The notes under the pieces are model-generated. The model was not told where the DNA came from, did not search any database, and saw only the letters and a list, made by a program, of their open reading frames with translations. A program made the translations under genes and the position numbers. Positions 18,568 through 28,968 of a stretch of 64,000 nucleotides of DNA are shown here, one piece after another; positions within the stretch are counted from its first letter, which is position 1, and every line of letters begins with the position of its first letter. The stretch is from contig NZ_JAUYUS010000064.1 in the NCBI RefSeq assembly GCF_030694575.1, positions 28,338-92,337 on the forward strand, given 5' to 3'. Source of the DNA: Parvibaculum sp. Lineage in GTDB: Bacteria; Pseudomonadota; Alphaproteobacteria; Parvibaculales; Parvibaculaceae.

Positions 18568-20391
18568 CTATTCCACCGTCACCGACTTCGCAAGGTTGCG
18601 CGGCTGGTCGACGTCGGTCCCCTTGGAAACCGCCGTGTGATAGGCGAGCAACTGCACCGGAATCGCGTTCACGATCGGCGCTATGAGCGGATCGACCGGG
18701 GGCACTTCGATGGTTGCCCAGAGACCTTCGCCCGCGCGAGTGATGCCCGCCTTGTCGGCAATCAGAACAACCCGCCCGCCCCGCGCGATCACTTCCTGCA
18801 TGTTCGAGATCGTCTTGTCGAAAAGGGCATCGACCGGCGAGATGACGACGACCGGCACTTCTTCGTCGATCAGCGCGATGGGACCGTGCTTGAGTTCACC
18901 GGCAGCGTACCCTTCGGCGTGGATATAGGAAATTTCCTTGAGCTTCAGCGCTCCTTCGAGCGCGATCGGGTAATTGTGTCCGCGCCCCAGATAAAGCACA
19001 TCCCTCGCTTTGGCGAGATCGGCGCTCAATGCCTGAATCTGTTCGTCGCTCGCCAGCGCCTCCGCCACATGGCGCGGCACCTCCATCAGCGTGCGGACAA
19101 GACGCGCCTCGTCCGCTTTCGCGATTGTACCCCGCGCAAGACCGGTGCGGATGGCAAGCACGGCAAGCGTCGTGAGCTGGCAGGTGAACGCCTTGGTCGA
19201 CGCGACGCCAATCTCGGGCCCTGCAAAAGTCGGCAGGATCGCATCGGAGGCTCGCGCGATGGAAGACTCCGTCACGTTCACGACAGACAGGATTTTCTGG
19301 CCATGCGCACGGCAGTAGTGGAGCGCGGCCAGGGTGTCCGCCGTCTCGCCCGATTGCGAGATGAAGATGGCGAGCCCGCCTTCCGTCAGCGCCGCATCGC
19401 GATATCGGAACTCCGAGGCAATATCCACCTCGACGGCAACCCGGGCATATCTTTCGAACCAGTACTTGGCGACCAGACCGGCGTAATAGGCGGTCCCGCA
19501 GGCGACGATGGTAATGCGCGGAACGGTAGCAAGATCGACCGGCAATGCCTGGCTTCGCAGAGCGTCGTTAAGCGGGTCGAGATACTCCGACAGCGTGTGA
19601 CCTATCACCTCTGGCTGCTCGAAAATCTCTTTCGCCATGAAGTGACGATGATTGCCCTTGTCGACCAGGGCGGCGGAAACATCCGTAATCTTGATCGGCC
19701 GCTTCGCAACCTGTCCCTGAACATCGTAGATGATGGCGGAGGTGCGGGTAATTTCCACACGGTCGCCTTCCTCGAGGAAGGTAACGCGATTGGTCATCGG
19801 TGCGAGCGCGAAAGCATCGGAGCCGAGATACATCGCCGTGTCGCCATAGCCGACTGCCAGAGGACTACCGCGCCGCGCTCCGACCATCAGGTCTTCCTCG
19901 CCGCGAAAGATTATGCCGAGCGCGAAGGCGCCTTCCAGCTCCTTGAGCGTGGCGGCCGCAGCGTCGCGGGGAGAATATCCCCGGTCGAGATAATGCGTCA
20001 CGAGATGCGCGATGACTTCGCTGTCCGTCTCCGTCGCAAAGACAGCGCCTTCGGCCGTCAGCTTCTCGCGGAGCTCCCGGAAATTTTCGATGATGCCGTT
20101 ATGCACGATGGCGACGCGGTCTGTCGCATGAGGATGGGCGTTGCGCTCCGTCGGCGCGCCATGCGTCGCCCAGCGCGTATGGCCGATGCCGATGGTGCCG
20201 TCGAGAGGGTTATCCCCGAGCAGCCGTTCGAGGTTGGCGAGCTTGCCTTCGGCGCGGCGGCGGGAGATTTCCCCACCCGAAAGCGTCGCGATGCCCGCGC
20301 TGTCGTAGCCCCGGTATTCGAGGCGCTTGAGCGCTTCCAGAATGGTGGGCGCGACGGGTTCCGTTCCGATGATACCGACAATGCCGCACAT
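18568..20391 (-). CDS. glmS: glutamine--fructose-6-phosphate aminotransferase
   Basis: MCGIVGIIGTEPVAP start at 20391; GHTRWATHG; SQSGETADTLAALH; C-terminal NLAKSVTVE. Confidence 0.97.
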   Translation of the reverse strand: MCGIVGIIGTEPVAPTILEALKRLEYRGYDSAGIATLSGGEISRRRAEGKLANLERLLGDNPLDGTIGIGHTRWATHGAPTERNAHPHATDRVAIVHNGIIENFRELREKLTAEGAVFATETDSEVIAHLVTHYLDRGYSPRDAAAATLKELEGAFALGIIFRGEEDLMVGARRGSPLAVGYGDTAMYLGSDAFALAPMTNRVTFLEEGDRVEITRTSAIIYDVQGQVAKRPIKITDVSAALVDKGNHRHFMAKEIFEQPEVIGHTLSEYLDPLNDALRSQALPVDLATVPRITIVACGTAYYAGLVAKYWFERYARVAVEVDIASEFRYRDAALTEGGLAIFISQSGETADTLAALHYCRAHGQKILSVVNVTESSIARASDAILPTFAGPEIGVASTKAFTCQLTTLAVLAIRTGLARGTIAKADEARLVRTLMEVPRHVAEALASDEQIQALSADLAKARDVLYLGRGHNYPIALEGALKLKEISYIHAEGYAAGELKHGPIALIDEEVPVVVISPVDALFDKTISNMQEVIARGGRVVLIADKAGITRAGEGLWATIEVPPVDPLIAPIVNAIPVQLLAYHTAVSKGTDVDQPRNLAKSVTVE

Positions 20392-20392
20392 G

Positions 20393-21751
20393 CTATTCGC
20401 CCGACACTTTCTTCTTGTCTTTGTGTTTTGCGTGGAACGCCGCCGCCCAGCCCGGCTTTTCGACTTGTTTCGCGCGGGCAACGGCAAGAGCATTTGCCGC
20501 GACATCCTTCGTCACGACACTGCCGGAACCCAGATAGGCGCCGTCGCCGATCCTGACAGGTGCGACGAGCGAGCTGTTCGAGCCGACGAAGGCACCGGCA
20601 CCGATATCGGTGAAGAACTTGTTGTAGCCGTCGTAGTTGCAGGTGATCGTGCCTGCGCCGATATTCGCTCCTGCGCCGACCCGCGCGTCGCCGATATAGG
20701 ACAGGTGGTTCACCTTGGCCCCGTCCTCGATCTTCGCCTTCTTCGTCTCGACGAAATTGCCGATACGCGCCTTGCGCCCGATCTCCGAGCCGGGCCGGAT
20801 GCGGGCAAAGGGACCGATTTCGGCCCCCTCGTCGATCCGCGCGCCTTCAAGATGCGAGAAGGCCTTGATGGTGACGCCGTCCGCAATGCTGCAGCCGGGG
20901 CCGAAAACGACATTCTGGCCGACCGTCACGTCCTGGCCGAACATGGTGTCGAAGCTCAGATAGGTCGTTGCCGGGTCGAGCAGCGTAACGCCACCCGCCA
21001 TTGCCGCCGCACGCAGCCGTTGCTGCATGGAGGCTTCCGCCGCCGCAAGATCGGCACGGCTGTTGACGCCCTGAATATCCGCCTCCGGACAGAAAACAGC
21101 ACCGCAGGCAAGACCGGCGGCGCGGCCATGCGCGACCATATCGGTCATGTAGAACTCGCCCTGCGCGTTGTCATTCGTGAGCATGGCGAGAAGGCCCGGA
21201 AGGTGAGCCGTCCGAACGGCCATCGGCCCGCCGAAACAAAGCCTGTTCTTCCTTTCCTCGTCCGTCGCATCCTTGTGCTCGACGATGCGTACGACTTCAT
21301 TGCCGTCCAGCACGAGCCGCCCATAACCCGTCGGATCCGCCGCTTCGAAACCGAGGACGACGATGTCGCTGCCTTCCTCGCAACGGCGCGCCATATCGGC
21401 AAGTGTTTCCCGCCGCACGAGAGGCGTATCGCCGAATACGAGCAGAACCACATCCTGCTTTTCACCGATATGCGGCGCGGCGGCACGGACTGCATCGCCT
21501 GTGCCCAGTTGCTTTTCCTGCACGGCGATAGTGAGGCCGGGCACGAGCCCCCGGGCATAACCCGAAACGTCGTCCATACCCGGACCGACAACAAGCACCG
21601 GACGGGCGCCGCCCAGCGCCTCCACGGTGGACAGGACGTGTCCGAGCATCGGCCTTCCGGCGATGGGGTGCAGGGCCTTCGGCAAACGCGATTTCATGCG
21701 CGTGCTTTTGCCCGCAGCAAGAATGACGGCGCATGGAGCGTTCGTCGTCAT
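20393..21751 (-). CDS. glmU: bifunctional UDP-GlcNAc pyrophosphorylase / GlcN-1-P acetyltransferase
   Basis: MTTNAPCAVILAAGKSTRMKSRLPKALHPIAGRPML; left-handed beta-helix hexapeptides. Confidence 0.97.
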   Translation of the reverse strand: MTTNAPCAVILAAGKSTRMKSRLPKALHPIAGRPMLGHVLSTVEALGGARPVLVVGPGMDDVSGYARGLVPGLTIAVQEKQLGTGDAVRAAAPHIGEKQDVVLLVFGDTPLVRRETLADMARRCEEGSDIVVLGFEAADPTGYGRLVLDGNEVVRIVEHKDATDEERKNRLCFGGPMAVRTAHLPGLLAMLTNDNAQGEFYMTDMVAHGRAAGLACGAVFCPEADIQGVNSRADLAAAEASMQQRLRAAAMAGGVTLLDPATTYLSFDTMFGQDVTVGQNVVFGPGCSIADGVTIKAFSHLEGARIDEGAEIGPFARIRPGSEIGRKARIGNFVETKKAKIEDGAKVNHLSYIGDARVGAGANIGAGTITCNYDGYNKFFTDIGAGAFVGSNSSLVAPVRIGDGAYLGSGSVVTKDVAANALAVARAKQVEKPGWAAAFHAKHKDKKKVSGE

Positions 21752-21883
21752 GACCTCAATGTGTCTCCAGTTGGTGCAGGACCGGCTGCGCGAAAATTGC
21801 ACAACCTCCAGTAAACACGGAAATAAATTTATATTTCGCTATGTTGCCCCGATTCCCTGAGGGACCGGTAGAGGGCATGCGGC

Positions 21884-22870
21884 TCAGCGATTGCGCTCGG
21901 CGAGGCGTTTTTCCCAAGCGAGCGCATGGGCGACGATCGTGTCGAGGTCGTCGAAGGCCGGGGTCCAGTCGAGGGTGCTTTTGATCCGGGCAGGATTGGA
22001 AACGACGGAAGCAGGATCTCCGGGCCGGCGCGGCGCTTGACGTATCTCGAAGCCGTGCCCCGCCACCCGCTCGACCGCGCCCAGAACCTCACGCACGGAG
22101 AAGCCGTGGCCGTAGCCGCAATTGGCGACGATGCTGTCGCCACCCTTGCGCAAATAGCCGAGCGCGGCGGTATGCGCCGCCGCGAGATCGCTCACATGGA
22201 TATAGTCGCGAATGCAGGTGCCATCGTTCGTCGGATAATCGTCGCCGAAGACTTCGATATAGGGCCGTTGTCCGAGTGCGGTCTGGCACGCGACCTTGAT
22301 GAGATGGGTTGCGTTGGCTGTCGACTGCCCCACCCGGCCTTTCGGATCGGCGCCCGCGACATTGAAATAGCGCAGCGCTGCGTAGGTCATGTCATGAACG
22401 GCGGCCACATCGCGCAGCATCCATTCAGTCATCAGCTTCGAACGGCCGTAAGGCGACATGGGCTGCAGTATGGCCGCTTCGTCCACCGGCGACTGTTCCG
22501 GCATGCCATAGACGGCGGCGGTGGACGAAAAGATGAAATGCTTCACGCCGCCCGCCACGCAGCGTTCGATCAGCGAGCGCGATTTGGCTGTGTTGTTGAG
22601 ATAGTACTTGAGGGGGTCCGCGACCGATTCAGGAACGATGATCGAGCCCGCGAAATGAATGACGGCTTCGACGGCATGCTCGCGGATGATCCTGTCGACA
22701 AGCGGCGCGTCCGCGATGTCGCCGACATAGAGCCCCTCCGGCTCCTGAACCGCCCAGTCGAACCCCGTGGAAAGATCGTCGATCACGACGACCTTTTCCC
22801 CGGCGTTCATCAAGTCGATAGCAGCGTGGCTGCCGATATAGCCCGCGCCGCCGGTGACGAGAATGCTCAT
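21884..22870 (-). CDS. galE: UDP-glucose 4-epimerase
   Basis: MSILVTGGAGYIGSHAAIDLMNAGEKVVVIDDLSTG; YGRSK; RPGDPASVVS. Confidence 0.95.
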   Translation of the reverse strand: MSILVTGGAGYIGSHAAIDLMNAGEKVVVIDDLSTGFDWAVQEPEGLYVGDIADAPLVDRIIREHAVEAVIHFAGSIIVPESVADPLKYYLNNTAKSRSLIERCVAGGVKHFIFSSTAAVYGMPEQSPVDEAAILQPMSPYGRSKLMTEWMLRDVAAVHDMTYAALRYFNVAGADPKGRVGQSTANATHLIKVACQTALGQRPYIEVFGDDYPTNDGTCIRDYIHVSDLAAAHTAALGYLRKGGDSIVANCGYGHGFSVREVLGAVERVAGHGFEIRQAPRRPGDPASVVSNPARIKSTLDWTPAFDDLDTIVAHALAWEKRLAERNR

Positions 22871-22874
22871 GGAA

Positions 22875-22906
22875 AACCCTGCCTGAACCTGCTTCGAGGC
22901 AGGGTT
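22875..22906 (-). terminator. hairpin between cysNC stop and galE start; terminator- or attenuator-like
   Basis: Perfect 10-bp stem aaccctgcct/aggcagggtt; minus strand reads AACCCTGCCT...AGGCAGGGTTTTCCATG. Confidence 0.55.
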
Positions 22907-24824
22907 ATACCTTGAACTTCATCTCCACATAGTTGACGAGTTTCTCGACCGCTTCCTCGATGGGGGTGGAGGCGGTGTCGACCGTCAACTCCGCATTTTC
23001 CGGCTCTTCGTAAGGCGCTGAAATGCCAGTGAAATCCTTGATTTCGCCAGCGCGGGCCTTCTTGTAGAGCCCCTTCGGGTCGCGCGCCTCGCAGGTGGCG
23101 ACATCGGCCTTGACGTAGATTTCATGGAAATCCGCCTCGGCCGCGGCCCGTGCACGGTCGCGGTCCGACCGGTACGGCGAGATGAAAGAGGTGATGGCGA
23201 TCATGCCCGCACGCGCGAACAGCGCCGACACCTCACCGACACGGCGGATGTTTTCCGCGCGGTCTTCCGGCGAAAAACTCAGATTGGCATTGAGGCCGTG
23301 GCGGACGTTATCCCCGTCCAGAACGAAGACGTTATAACCCTTCTCGAAGAGCTTCTTCTCGAGCGCGACGGCCAGCGTCGACTTGCCCGCGCCGGACAGG
23401 CCAGTGAACCAGAGCACGCCGCCCTTGTGACCGTTGCGGAAGGCCCGCGCTTCGTTGGTGATGCCATGTTCGACGCGGGTGATGTTGGTCGAACGCGACG
23501 TGATGAGGTCGCGCTGGTCGGCATAGCCTTCCATCGAGATGATGCCGCCGCCGGCGATGTCGTATTTGTCGATGAGTACGAAACGCCCGCTCTTCGGCGC
23601 CTTGGTGAACTCGTCGAGTGCAAGCATGCGGCGCGCGCGGATGACGATTTCGGCAACCTGGTTGCGTTCGACCTGATGGGACGAGGAGTTGGAAAGATCG
23701 CTGGTGTCCACAATGCTTTCGATAGACTGGACGGTGACTGGCGCTTCGAGCGTGCCGAGCTTGATGCGGTAGCTCTTGCCTTTCACCAGCGGCTCATGGC
23801 CGAGCCAGAAAATCCGGGCACGGAACACGTCCGTCTCGATGGGAGGATGATCGACATGGCTTATAAGTTCGCCGCGTTCCACGAAAATCTGCTCGTCGAG
23901 CGTGATGCCGACGGACTCGCCGGCGACGGCTTCCGTCGGCGCTTTCTTGCCCGGAACCGTCGACCAGTATTCGATCGACTTCACACGAGCGGTTTTGTTC
24001 GAGGGCGAGAAGACGAGTTCGTCGCCGATGGAGAAACGGCCTTCCTCGACGCGGCCCGCGATGATGCGGCGGTGATCGAACTTGTAGACGTCCTGCACCG
24101 GAAAGCGCAGCGGCCGGTCGACCGGCGACGCGGACGGCATGAAGCTGTCGAGTGCCTTCACGACCGTCGGGCCCTTGTACCAGGGCATCGCGCCCGTCTG
24201 GTTGACGATGTTGTCGCCCTGACGCGCGGAGACGGGAATGACGAAGGTCGGCGTCACGCCGATGGAGGTGAGATAATCGCGGTATTCCTGCTCGATCAGA
24301 TCGAACTGGTCCTTCTCGTAATTGATCAGGTCCATCTTGTTGACGGCAACGGCGACCTGACGGATGCCGAGAAGATGCAGCAGGTAACCGTGGCGGCGGG
24401 ATTGTTCGCGCACGCCTTCGGCGGCATCGATGATGAGCAGCGCTGCGTCCGACTGGGCGGCGCCGGTGATCATGTTCTTCAGGAATTCCTTGTGGCCGGG
24501 CGCGTCGATGATGGTGTAGTCGCGCGCATCGGTCTTGAACCAGATCTGGCTGGTGTCGATGGTGATGCCCTGGTCGCGCTCCGCCTGAAGCGCATCCATG
24601 AGGAACGCCCATTCGAACGGCACGCCGCGCCGCTCGCACATGGCCTTGATGGACTCGTACTTGCCGTCGGGGAGCGAGCCGGTGTCGTGGAACATGCGGC
24701 CGACAAGCGTGGACTTGCCGTGATCGACATGGCCGACGATGACGATGCGCAGGAGATCGCGATAGGAGGCGGGGTTCGTATTCACGGCAGCGAGCCTGAC
24801 TTTCGCTTCGGATGCTTCGGACAT
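22905..24824 (-). CDS. cysNC: sulfate adenylyltransferase subunit 1 / adenylylsulfate kinase fusion
   Basis: [19 protein letters not shown] GTPase; C-terminal [21 protein letters not shown] kinase. Confidence 0.95.
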   Translation of the reverse strand: MSEASEAKVRLAAVNTNPASYRDLLRIVIVGHVDHGKSTLVGRMFHDTGSLPDGKYESIKAMCERRGVPFEWAFLMDALQAERDQGITIDTSQIWFKTDARDYTIIDAPGHKEFLKNMITGAAQSDAALLIIDAAEGVREQSRRHGYLLHLLGIRQVAVAVNKMDLINYEKDQFDLIEQEYRDYLTSIGVTPTFVIPVSARQGDNIVNQTGAMPWYKGPTVVKALDSFMPSASPVDRPLRFPVQDVYKFDHRRIIAGRVEEGRFSIGDELVFSPSNKTARVKSIEYWSTVPGKKAPTEAVAGESVGITLDEQIFVERGELISHVDHPPIETDVFRARIFWLGHEPLVKGKSYRIKLGTLEAPVTVQSIESIVDTSDLSNSSSHQVERNQVAEIVIRARRMLALDEFTKAPKSGRFVLIDKYDIAGGGIISMEGYADQRDLITSRSTNITRVEHGITNEARAFRNGHKGGVLWFTGLSGAGKSTLAVALEKKLFEKGYNVFVLDGDNVRHGLNANLSFSPEDRAENIRRVGEVSALFARAGMIAITSFISPYRSDRDRARAAAEADFHEIYVKADVATCEARDPKGLYKKARAGEIKDFTGISAPYEEPENAELTVDTASTPIEEAVEKLVNYVEMKFKV

Positions 24825-24836
24825 GACTGGATTCCC

Positions 24837-25631
24837 TTACAGATAGCCGTCGGCCCGAAGGCGCTCGAACGCATCTTCCGACTCATGATCCATGGCGCGG
24901 CCCGAACGTTCGGAAACGCGCGTCGTCTGCAGCTCTTCGATGATCTCTTCGATGGTCGTCGCGGTGCTCGCGACCGGAGACGTGATGTCCTTGTCGCCGA
25001 GCGAGCGATAGCGCTTGCCGTCCTTCGCGAAATAGAGCGGGATCGTCGGGATCTGCTCGCGCTGCGTGTAGAGCCAGATGTCGATTTCCGTCCAGTGCAG
25101 CAACGGATGGATGCGGATATGCGTTCCCGGCGGGAAATCGGTCTTGAACTGGTCCCAGAACTCCGGCGGCTGGTCCTTGAAGTCCCACTGGCCGGTGAGG
25201 CCGCGCGGACTGAACACGCGCTCTTTTGCACGGGTCGCTTCCTCGTCGCGGCGGATGCCGGCGAAGAGCGCATTGAAGCCGTGCTTCTTGATCGCGAGCT
25301 TCAGGCCTTCGGTCTTGCGCGCGGCGGAGCGCGCGGCGGGCGGCAGCGTGTCGTCGATCGTATCGAGCGGCGGGCACAGCTCCCGGATGAAGTTCAAATT
25401 CCATTCGGCCGCATAACGGTCGCGGAATTCGTACATTTCCGGGAACTTCTTTTCCGTGTCGACATGCATGACAGGGAACGGCACGTGGCCGAAAAAGGCC
25501 TTTCGCGCCAGCCAGATCATGACGTTGGAGTCCTTGCCGAGAGACCACAGCATCGCGATGTTCTCGATGCGGTTGAAGGCCTCGCGGAAAATGAAAATGC
25601 TTTGGCTTTCGAGCTGGTCCAGACGATCCAT
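24837..25631 (-). CDS. cysD: sulfate adenylyltransferase subunit 2
   Basis: MDRLDQLESQSIFIFREAFNRIENIAMLWSLGKDSNVMIWLARKAF. Confidence 0.96.
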   Translation of the reverse strand: MDRLDQLESQSIFIFREAFNRIENIAMLWSLGKDSNVMIWLARKAFFGHVPFPVMHVDTEKKFPEMYEFRDRYAAEWNLNFIRELCPPLDTIDDTLPPAARSAARKTEGLKLAIKKHGFNALFAGIRRDEEATRAKERVFSPRGLTGQWDFKDQPPEFWDQFKTDFPPGTHIRIHPLLHWTEIDIWLYTQREQIPTIPLYFAKDGKRYRSLGDKDITSPVASTATTIEEIIEELQTTRVSERSGRAMDHESEDAFERLRADGYL

Positions 25632-25676
25632 GACTGCCTTCCTGCATGCGGCGCCGAGCGCCTGCCACACAAAACA

Positions 25677-25721
25677 CACAAAAACAAAGGGATTATTTTT
25701 CAAATCCCCTTTGCGTTTGTG
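25677..25721 (-). promoter_or_regulatory. extended imperfect hairpin in cysD upstream region
   Basis: cacaaa...caaagggatt-loop-aatcccctttg...tttgtg; AT-rich loop; 46 bp upstream of cysD ATG. Confidence 0.45.
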
Positions 25722-25800
25722 ATTTAGTGCGCCCGCATTTTATTTGCAAGCGCGAAATGGTCCAGGGCGACGCCGTGCCAGCGGCCAAATAGCGCGGCCT

Positions 25801-26133
25801 TCAGCGCCGCGCGAGGCCTTTGGCCGGACCGCCCGAGCGCGAGGCCGGAACGAGCTTTTCGGCGCTGCGCCGAACCGGGCGCGAACTGACGACCGCCGGA
25901 TTGAGCCTGCCGCTGCGACCGAGGCTCTTACCCTCGAGTTTCCGCATGAGCGCGTCAACACGGGCCTTGAATTCACGCTCCGATCGCGCCGCTTCCTGCT
26001 TTCTCTGGGCGCGCAGACTGCTCACATGCAGCACCGTCAGAATTAGAAACAGAAGCACCAGTCCGCCTACGGAAACCTGGGTCTCCAGGGACATGTTCCC
26101 GAGGAGTTCAGCAACCGACATATCTTTCCCCAT
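25801..26133 (-). CDS. small hypothetical membrane protein (one TM plus charged segment)
   Basis: SLETQVSVGGLVLLFLILTVLHVSSLRAQRKQEAARSEREFKARVDALMRKLEGK. Confidence 0.6.
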   Translation of the reverse strand: MGKDMSVAELLGNMSLETQVSVGGLVLLFLILTVLHVSSLRAQRKQEAARSEREFKARVDALMRKLEGKSLGRSGRLNPAVVSSRPVRRSAEKLVPASRSGGPAKGLARR

Positions 26134-26349
26134 CGCATCAGCGCGGCCCTCGCGCTCTTGAGCCAGACTCTATGCAGATTTCGGGCCTTTTCCAGTGCAT
26201 CGGCGCATCAACATCTTCGGAAAAGACGCGGCCTGCCGCAGCGGTTATTTCGCAGGCAACTGCCCCGGATTTAGGCAGGAATGTGCGACTTTCCCATGAC
26301 GGGGGGCTCGTGTATGTAGGCCTGACTCAAACTGTGAAGGCAGAAAATC

Positions 26350-26991
26350 ATGGACGCTATCGACAGCCTGATTGCCGGTTACAAGGCCTTCCGCGCCGGC
26401 ACGTATCGCCAGAATGAGGAGCGATATCAGGCACTTGCGGCGAAACGCCAGCAGCCCAAGGCGATGATCATCGCCTGTTGCGACAGCCGCGCCGACCCCG
26501 CCATGGTGTTTTCGGCCGATCCCGGCGAGCTTTTCGTGGTGCGCAATGTGGCCAATCTGGTGCCGCCCTACCAGCCCGACAGCCACTATCACGGCACCAG
26601 CGCGGCGTTGGAGTTTGGCGTCAAAGTCCTTGAAATTGCTGATCTAATCGTGATGGGCCACGCCGGCTGCGGCGGCATCGAGGCGCTCTACGACGCCGGC
26701 TGCGGACACCCGCCGGAGGGCGAATTCATCTCCAACTGGATGTCGCTCGCGACCGGCGTCGAAACCTCCGTGCGCCACAAGCACGGCGAGCTCGAAAAGC
26801 CCCGCCTGCTCCGCATGATGGAGCAAGGCGCCGTGGTGCAATCGCTTGAAATGCTTAGAACTTTCCCCTTCGTCGCGGAACGGGAAGCGGCCGGAAAGCT
26901 GCGCCTCCACGGCTGGTTCTACGGCATCGGCACCGGCATTCTGTCGATCTACGACCCGGCCAAGGACCAGTTCGCCCCGGTCGGCGAATAA
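26350..26991 (+). CDS. beta-class carbonic anhydrase
   Basis: ACCDSRADPAMVF and VMGHAGCGGIEAL zinc-ligand motifs. Confidence 0.95.
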   Translation: MDAIDSLIAGYKAFRAGTYRQNEERYQALAAKRQQPKAMIIACCDSRADPAMVFSADPGELFVVRNVANLVPPYQPDSHYHGTSAALEFGVKVLEIADLIVMGHAGCGGIEALYDAGCGHPPEGEFISNWMSLATGVETSVRHKHGELEKPRLLRMMEQGAVVQSLEMLRTFPFVAEREAAGKLRLHGWFYGIGTGILSIYDPAKDQFAPVGE

Positions 26992-27164
26992 CACCGGAAC
27001 CGGAAAACGGCGCGACTGTCACAATTCAAAATGGGCGTATTTCCGCCATCGTTCCGGTGCCGGTTTTCATTGTCATCGATCTGTCACTAAACCGTCACAA
27101 CGCTCGCGGCACACGGCATCCGGAACCGGACCGGCACGGGGGATAAGTCCCCCTGCCCGCCCCG

Positions 27165-28079
27165 TCAGGAACAGCCGGCGGCCTTGTCCCCGACATATCC
27201 CCGGTAGACCCAGCCGGTCGTGCCGTCGGCGCGCGCGACGTGGTGCCACTGGGCGCCGTCGTTCTGCCCGAGAAGGCGCAGCGGCTCGCACGACCCGAGG
27301 ACGCCGACCACGGCACCCGCATTGGCGGGTTCGGCGCGCAGATAGACATTGCTCGTCGCGAAGGCGCTTGCGCCCGTGGCGAAGGCCTCTGCCCCCGCCG
27401 TGGAAACGGCAGGCGCTTCGGGCGCGGCCGCAACGGCGGGCGCGGCAGGCGGCAGGAGCATCGCCACGAGCTCGGGCGTCACGGGAGACGATCCGTATAC
27501 GGATGGCGCGGCGGCGGGCGCGGCCTCCTGGGCATAGGAGACCTGCTGCGTCGCGGCAGGAGGCACGGCAACATCGGCAACACGCGGCGCAGGTTGCGCG
27601 ATGGGCGTCGAACTGCGGCGATTGCGCAAGGCTTCCGGCTCGAACAGGCTTTCCGCGACGGCGACGGCTTCGTCGATCTCGCTGCGCGGGGTGCCGAAAT
27701 CGAAAACAAGCGCGCCGAGAACCGCCATGCCGATAAAGGCACCCGTCGCCACATAGGCAATCCGCGCGCGCGACACCTGCGACCAGGGAAGCTCGCGCTG
27801 GGAATAATCCGTGCTTTCGATATCACGGTGAACTTCCTCGCCGAGGCGCGACAGCGGCTGCTCGACATCGACATCGAGAAATTTGGCATAGGCGCGCGTG
27901 AAGCCGATCGTCTGCGGCAACGCCGGCAAACGCTCGAATTGTCCGGCTTCGATCGCTTCCAGGAAGACCGGCCTGATCCTGATCCGGTCGGCTATGTCCT
28001 TCAGCGACAGCCCGGCCGCCTGCCGCGCACCGCGCAGCGTCTGGCCGATTTCAACTTTGTGTTCTGCCATACGGGTCAT
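27165..28079 (-). CDS. RodZ-like protein: N-terminal HTH, TM, C-terminal SH3
   Basis: EIGQTLRGARQAAGLSLKDIADRIRIRPVFLEAIEAGQFERLP; IAYVATGAFIGMAVLGALVF; C-terminal NVYLRAEPANAGAVVGVLGSCEPLRLL. Confidence 0.85.
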   Translation of the reverse strand: MTRMAEHKVEIGQTLRGARQAAGLSLKDIADRIRIRPVFLEAIEAGQFERLPALPQTIGFTRAYAKFLDVDVEQPLSRLGEEVHRDIESTDYSQRELPWSQVSRARIAYVATGAFIGMAVLGALVFDFGTPRSEIDEAVAVAESLFEPEALRNRRSSTPIAQPAPRVADVAVPPAATQQVSYAQEAAPAAAPSVYGSSPVTPELVAMLLPPAAPAVAAAPEAPAVSTAGAEAFATGASAFATSNVYLRAEPANAGAVVGVLGSCEPLRLLGQNDGAQWHHVARADGTTGWVYRGYVGDKAAGCS

Positions 28080-28457
28080 CCAAAAGTCCGACGTTCCGTA
28101 ATGAGGCTAGCGGGACATGGTTACCAAGAATGTACTGTTTTGTCCTGCTTTGAGGGCCAAAGAGCATTTTTAAGCGCCGTATATGACGCCAGTGAGGCAG
28201 GATTAACTTTCCGTCAACCATAAGGGCCACAGGCCGCAGGCAAATGCGGCGGCTTTGACAAAGCCCCCGCAAGGGCTAATCTCGCCTCATTATGCGCAAA
28301 GCGAACGCACGCCTTCTTCCGACGCCGGGTACGTTGCTCGCGGGACATTAGCCCCGGGCCGACGCCGCATTTCCATGCGCGCGACGTCCGGGGATCGACT
28401 TCAAACCTCCCTTTTTCATCTTGCCGGCAAGCCCTCGAGGCTCCGCCGCCACGAGGT

Positions 28458-28967
28458 ATGTCCATGTCCATTCGCAACGGCGGCGCGAGCCGTCCGCAAC
28501 TCGTCCTGGCCGCAACCCCTCCACCGGAGCAAAGGCCCCTTCTCACCTCGCATGATTATGCGCGGCTCGAACTCGTCTGTTTCGAGCAGCTCGACCTTCT
28601 GAACCCGATGACGCCCTTCGTGCGGGCGAAGCTCGCCGAGGCGCGCGTGATACCGGGAACGGAAATTCCGGGTACGGTCGCGACGCTCGGCAGCATCGTG
28701 CGCTACCGCATCGAGGACCGGATGCTCGAACGGCGCATCCTGCAGCTCGACGCGCGGCACACGCCCAACGGGCATTACCTGAGCGCGCTGACGCCGATCG
28801 GGCTGGCCCTGCTCGGACGCTCGGCGGGCGACATCTGCGAGGCCGAATTGTTCAACGGCGCGAAACTGAAAATCGCCATCGCGCTTGTCGAACATCAGCC
28901 GGAAGCCGAAATCCGCCGCCGCGCGCAAGGCTCGCGCCCCGGCGGCGACGGACCGGAGGCCGCATAA
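28458..28967 (+). CDS. GreA/GreB C-terminal domain (Rnk-like) protein
   Basis: FVRAKLAEARVIPGTEIPGTVATLGSIVRYRIED...LSALTPIGLALLGRSAGD. Confidence 0.8.
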   Translation: MSMSIRNGGASRPQLVLAATPPPEQRPLLTSHDYARLELVCFEQLDLLNPMTPFVRAKLAEARVIPGTEIPGTVATLGSIVRYRIEDRMLERRILQLDARHTPNGHYLSALTPIGLALLGRSAGDICEAELFNGAKLKIAIALVEHQPEAEIRRRAQGSRPGGDGPEAA

Positions 28968-28968
28968 C

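Noticed and set aside
23124-25727. 867-aa plus-strand ORF opposite cysNC-cysD
   Set aside because: Antisense shadow ORF across two genes with strong motifs on the other strand.
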